From NCBI GenBank assembly GCA_017303675.1, contig JAFLBX010000001.1, forward strand, positions 445,970 to 509,969: a stretch of 64,000 nt of DNA, written 5' to 3'. Below, piece by piece: positions 61,676 to 64,000 of this stretch. The notes under the pieces are model-generated. The model was not told the origin of the DNA. It saw only the letters and a program-made list of their open reading frames with translations, and did no database searches. The number at the start of each line of letters is the position of its first letter. The stretch's first letter is position 1. The position numbers were made by a program, and so were the translations under genes. The stretch comes from Ignavibacteria bacterium (GTDB lineage Bacteria; Bacteroidota; Ignavibacteria; Tepidaquicellales; OLB5).

Positions 61676-62458
61676 TTACATTCCCCTGTTTAATAGCTGG
61701 ATCACATACTCAAATGGTTTCGGATCGATTTTTATATAACCGCTGAAAGGATTATCAAGGATCAAGATCATATATAGTATTAAAGTATTAAGTACGGTTA
61801 AAGCTGATGTCATTACAAACTGGTGTATGATATTTTTTGCATAGAAAAAATAAGTATATATAACAGTTACAACAGAGCCGAACAGCAATACTACCCAAAT
61901 TATCCCGGGAATATTATTACTGCTGTCAAATATCCTCATCCTTCTTCTCTCACCTGCATCATTAAGATGCTTAAGGGTTTCCTGGTAAGCAATTTCATTC
62001 TTAATTACAGCGCGGTCCATAGTTGCAAAGAAAGTCCAGATATTACTAAAGCTTTCCTTTGCTCTTTCGCTTGGCTGGCCCTGTTCCAGCAGCTTCCATT
62101 CATCATTTAAAACATCTTCTGTGTATTTCCTCAGCAATGGAATAACCTGCTGCCTGTATGGTTCCGGCAGAGCTTTTGAATTATGGAATATATCGGCAAG
62201 CTCTATAGATTCAATTTCAACATTCTTTTTTGAGTTATCATATTCTTCCCAAGTTGCAAAAACAACGAAGGCTACCAAAACGGCATAAATTATGCCGAAG
62301 GCATTGAAAATAAATCCTCCTACTTCATGGTTTTGTTTAAGTACATCTTCGGTGTAAAATTTCCTTACTATCTTTAATCCAAGGTAGGAAATTAACACTG
62401 TAATTGAACTTAAAAATGTTAAAGCAATAGCGGGGTGCCAGTCTAAAATAAATTCCAT
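61676..62458 (-). CDS. DUF4239 membrane protein
   Basis: 260 residues, four membrane helices: about 10-28, 47-67, 181-203 and 211-233. The loop between helices 2 and 3 is helical and charged (LADIFHNSKALPEPYRQQVI, ERRRMRIFDSSNNIPGIIWV). This fits the DUF4239 family, a bestrophin-like group of unknown function. Convergent with thyX. No partner genes. Confidence 0.8.
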   Translation of the reverse strand: MEFILDWHPAIALTFLSSITVLISYLGLKIVRKFYTEDVLKQNHEVGGFIFNAFGIIYAVLVAFVVFATWEEYDNSKKNVEIESIELADIFHNSKALPEPYRQQVIPLLRKYTEDVLNDEWKLLEQGQPSERAKESFSNIWTFFATMDRAVIKNEIAYQETLKHLNDAGERRRMRIFDSSNNIPGIIWVVLLFGSVVTVIYTYFFYAKNIIHQFVMTSALTVLNTLILYMILILDNPFSGYIKIDPKPFEYVIQLLNRGM

Positions 62459-62682
62459 AGCTCAAAAATATAGGTAAAATTAATCTTAAACAAGTAAATT
62501 ATATACATTTTACCCCTGCCCTTCCATCCAAATTCATTCATTTTTTCTTCAAACATTTTCAGTTAACTTACCCTCTTAGTCAAATTTGATTTCCCGAAAA
62601 TATGCCTGATTCATGAACAAAGGGCTGCAGCAACTTGTTCGGTTGTTTTTGGGATATCAATTCAAAACACAATAAAACTAAT

Positions 62683-64000
62683 TTGTCATTCTTAGATAAA
62701 ATATCCATACAGGGCGCGCGTGTTCACAATTTAAAGAATATCGATATCGATATTCCGCGCGATAAATTTGTTGTGATAACCGGCATATCCGGCTCGGGAA
62801 AGTCGTCGCTTGCTTTTGATACCATTTACGCTGAAGGCCAGCGCAGGTTCGTTGAAACCCTTTCGGCATATGCCCGCCAGTTCATTGGCGGGATTGAACG
62901 CCCTGATGTTGATAAAATTGAAGGGCTTTCGCCATCAATTTCGATCGAACAAAAAACAATTTCACACAACCCGCGTTCTACTGTTGGTACTGTAACTGAA
63001 ATTTACGATTTCTTAAGGCTGCTTTATGCTAAGTGCGGCACACAGCATTGTACAAACTGCGGACAGCCCGTACAAAGGCAAAGTGTACAGCAGATAATAG
63101 ATCATATCAGGGAAAATCTTGATACAAGAAGAATAAATATCCTGGCTCCCGTAGTTAAAGGCAGAAAAGGCCATTACCGCGAGCTCTTCGAGCAGATTGA
63201 AAAAGACGGCTTCACAAAAGTAAGGGTAGATAAAGTCATTAAAGATATTACTCCCAAAATGAAGCTTGACCGTTATAAGATACATGATATCGAAATTGTT
63301 GTTGATAGAATTATGGTCACAAAAGCCACTTCTCTCAGGCTGACTGATTCCATAGAAACAGCACTGCGCTTCGGTGGCGGCATTGTTATTATTACAGAAT
63401 CAGACAGCGACGGCACAAAAGATATGCTGTTCAGCGAAAAGCTTGCATGCCCATCCTGCGGAATAGGCTTTGATGAACCGGCGCCAAATTCATTTTCTTT
63501 CAACTCACCTTACGGCTGGTGCCCTGATTGCCTTGGGCTGGGGGCACGTAAAGAGCTTGATGAAAGGCTGATAATTACCGATCATGACCTCTCAATTTCA
63601 GAAGGCGCTATTGCGCCGCTTGGCAAGCCAAGGACTAACTGGACCTTCACAGTTTTAAAACAGCTCATTGAATCATGGGGATATGATTTTGATACCCCGC
63701 TGAAAAAGCTTACGAAAGATGAGCTTGAGATAATTATGAACGGCGACAGCCAGAAGCGAAATTACAAGTATGTTGATTCCCGCGGTATTCAAAGGGAATA
63801 TTCCCATAAGTTCCAGGGTGTTAAAAAAATAATTTTAGATTATTACCGCAACCAGACCTCAGAATATATTTCCAACTGGGCAGAAAGCTTCATGACATCC
63901 AATACCTGCGATACCTGCAAAGGCGGCAAGCTAAAGGCTTCAAGCCTTGCAGTGCTTATAGAATCAGACTCCGGCAAAAAGAACATATATGAAGTTTCGC
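62683..64000 (+). CDS. uvrA: Excinuclease ABC subunit A (3' end outside window)
   Basis: 439 codons are visible and the frame is still open at the edge. No ATG fits; TTG at 62683 gives [20 protein letters not shown], the usual UvrA N-terminus. Walker A is [15 protein letters not shown] (near residue 27-41), then [19 protein letters not shown]. Zinc cysteines include [10 protein letters not shown] near 120 and [10 protein letters not shown] near 257. It recognises DNA damage and loads UvrB in nucleotide excision repair. The product here is the first half of the ABC ATPase pair. Confidence 0.95.
   Translation, partial: MSFLDKISIQGARVHNLKNIDIDIPRDKFVVITGISGSGKSSLAFDTIYAEGQRRFVETLSAYARQFIGGIERPDVDKIEGLSPSISIEQKTISHNPRSTVGTVTEIYDFLRLLYAKCGTQHCTNCGQPVQRQSVQQIIDHIRENLDTRRINILAPVVKGRKGHYRELFEQIEKDGFTKVRVDKVIKDITPKMKLDRYKIHDIEIVVDRIMVTKATSLRLTDSIETALRFGGGIVIITESDSDGTKDMLFSEKLACPSCGIGFDEPAPNSFSFNSPYGWCPDCLGLGARKELDERLIITDHDLSISEGAIAPLGKPRTNWTFTVLKQLIESWGYDFDTPLKKLTKDELEIIMNGDSQKRNYKYVDSRGIQREYSHKFQGVKKIILDYYRNQTSEYISNWAESFMTSNTCDTCKGGKLKASSLAVLIESDSGKKNIYEVS

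Noticed and set aside
1-64000. tRNA, rRNA or known riboswitch genes
   Set aside because: No T-loop GGTTCRANTCC-type sequence with a fitting acceptor stem, no rRNA segment and no recognisable riboswitch core was found by reading; a covariance search would be needed to exclude them fully.

Overview
The window looks like chromosomal DNA from a member of the Ignavibacteria (Bacteroidota/Chlorobi group). The evidence is low G+C, six proteins ending in the Ignavibacteria-style type IX secretion (T9SS) sorting domain (YPNPFNPST...GIYFYRL...KMILVK), and several promoters of the Bacteroidota type (TTTG, 20-21 nt, TAnnTTTG). Purine, lysine, thymidylate and tRNA-charging genes point to a chromosome rather than a plasmid. 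No tRNA, rRNA, CRISPR array or prophage was seen. The first gene (STAND/TPR/BTAD regulator) and the last (uvrA) are cut by the window edges.

Layout. 1-5 kb: large regulator, OsmC protein, and the first of three paralogous helical-repeat proteins. 5-11 kb: a T9SS beta-propeller protein, then a nitrite-ammonification unit (nrfH-nrfA) behind two tandem outer-membrane barrel paralogues. 11-19 kb: CoA-transferase/OsmC pair, a barrel protein, a sulfur unit (SQR-like oxidoreductase, TusE/DsrC-like, DsrE-like), a phosphoesterase, dapD and a Tat-exported Rieske protein. 19-25 kb: proline dehydrogenase, DUF2203, leuS, CPBP protease, HAD phosphatase. 25-30 kb: three secreted proteins in a row. 30-32 kb: purK and purE, separated by a GIY-YIG gene with palindromic repeats on both sides. 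32-35.5 kb: TPR and other lipoproteins plus a PEP-CTERM-like domain protein. 35.6-39.8 kb: two different glutamine synthetases with an Lrp/AsnC regulator and a RAYT/REP element. 40-46 kb: ndk and small metabolic genes. 46-59 kb: surface-protein region with two more helical-repeat paralogues, an M1 peptidase, a fibre-like protein and T9SS proteins. 59-64 kb: APC permease, thyX, DUF4239 protein, uvrA.

How the parts fit. The respiratory genes (NrfHA, SQR-like, Rieske, thiol-handling OsmC and TusE/DsrE proteins) suggest a flexible anaerobic or microaerobic heterotroph that reduces nitrite to ammonium and handles sulfide. The two glutamine synthetases, Lrp, proline dehydrogenase and amino-acid permease suggest a nitrogen economy based on amino acids and ammonium.

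The observations most worth following are: (1) a divergent three-member family of cytosolic helical proteins, each head-to-head with a secreted-protein gene, one of them across an intergenic region holding repeated TTGTCACAA boxes; (2) a GIY-YIG endonuclease gene bracketed by oppositely oriented palindromes and lying between purK and purE; (3) two loci that pair a coiled-coil fibre-like protein with a T9SS-sorted partner.
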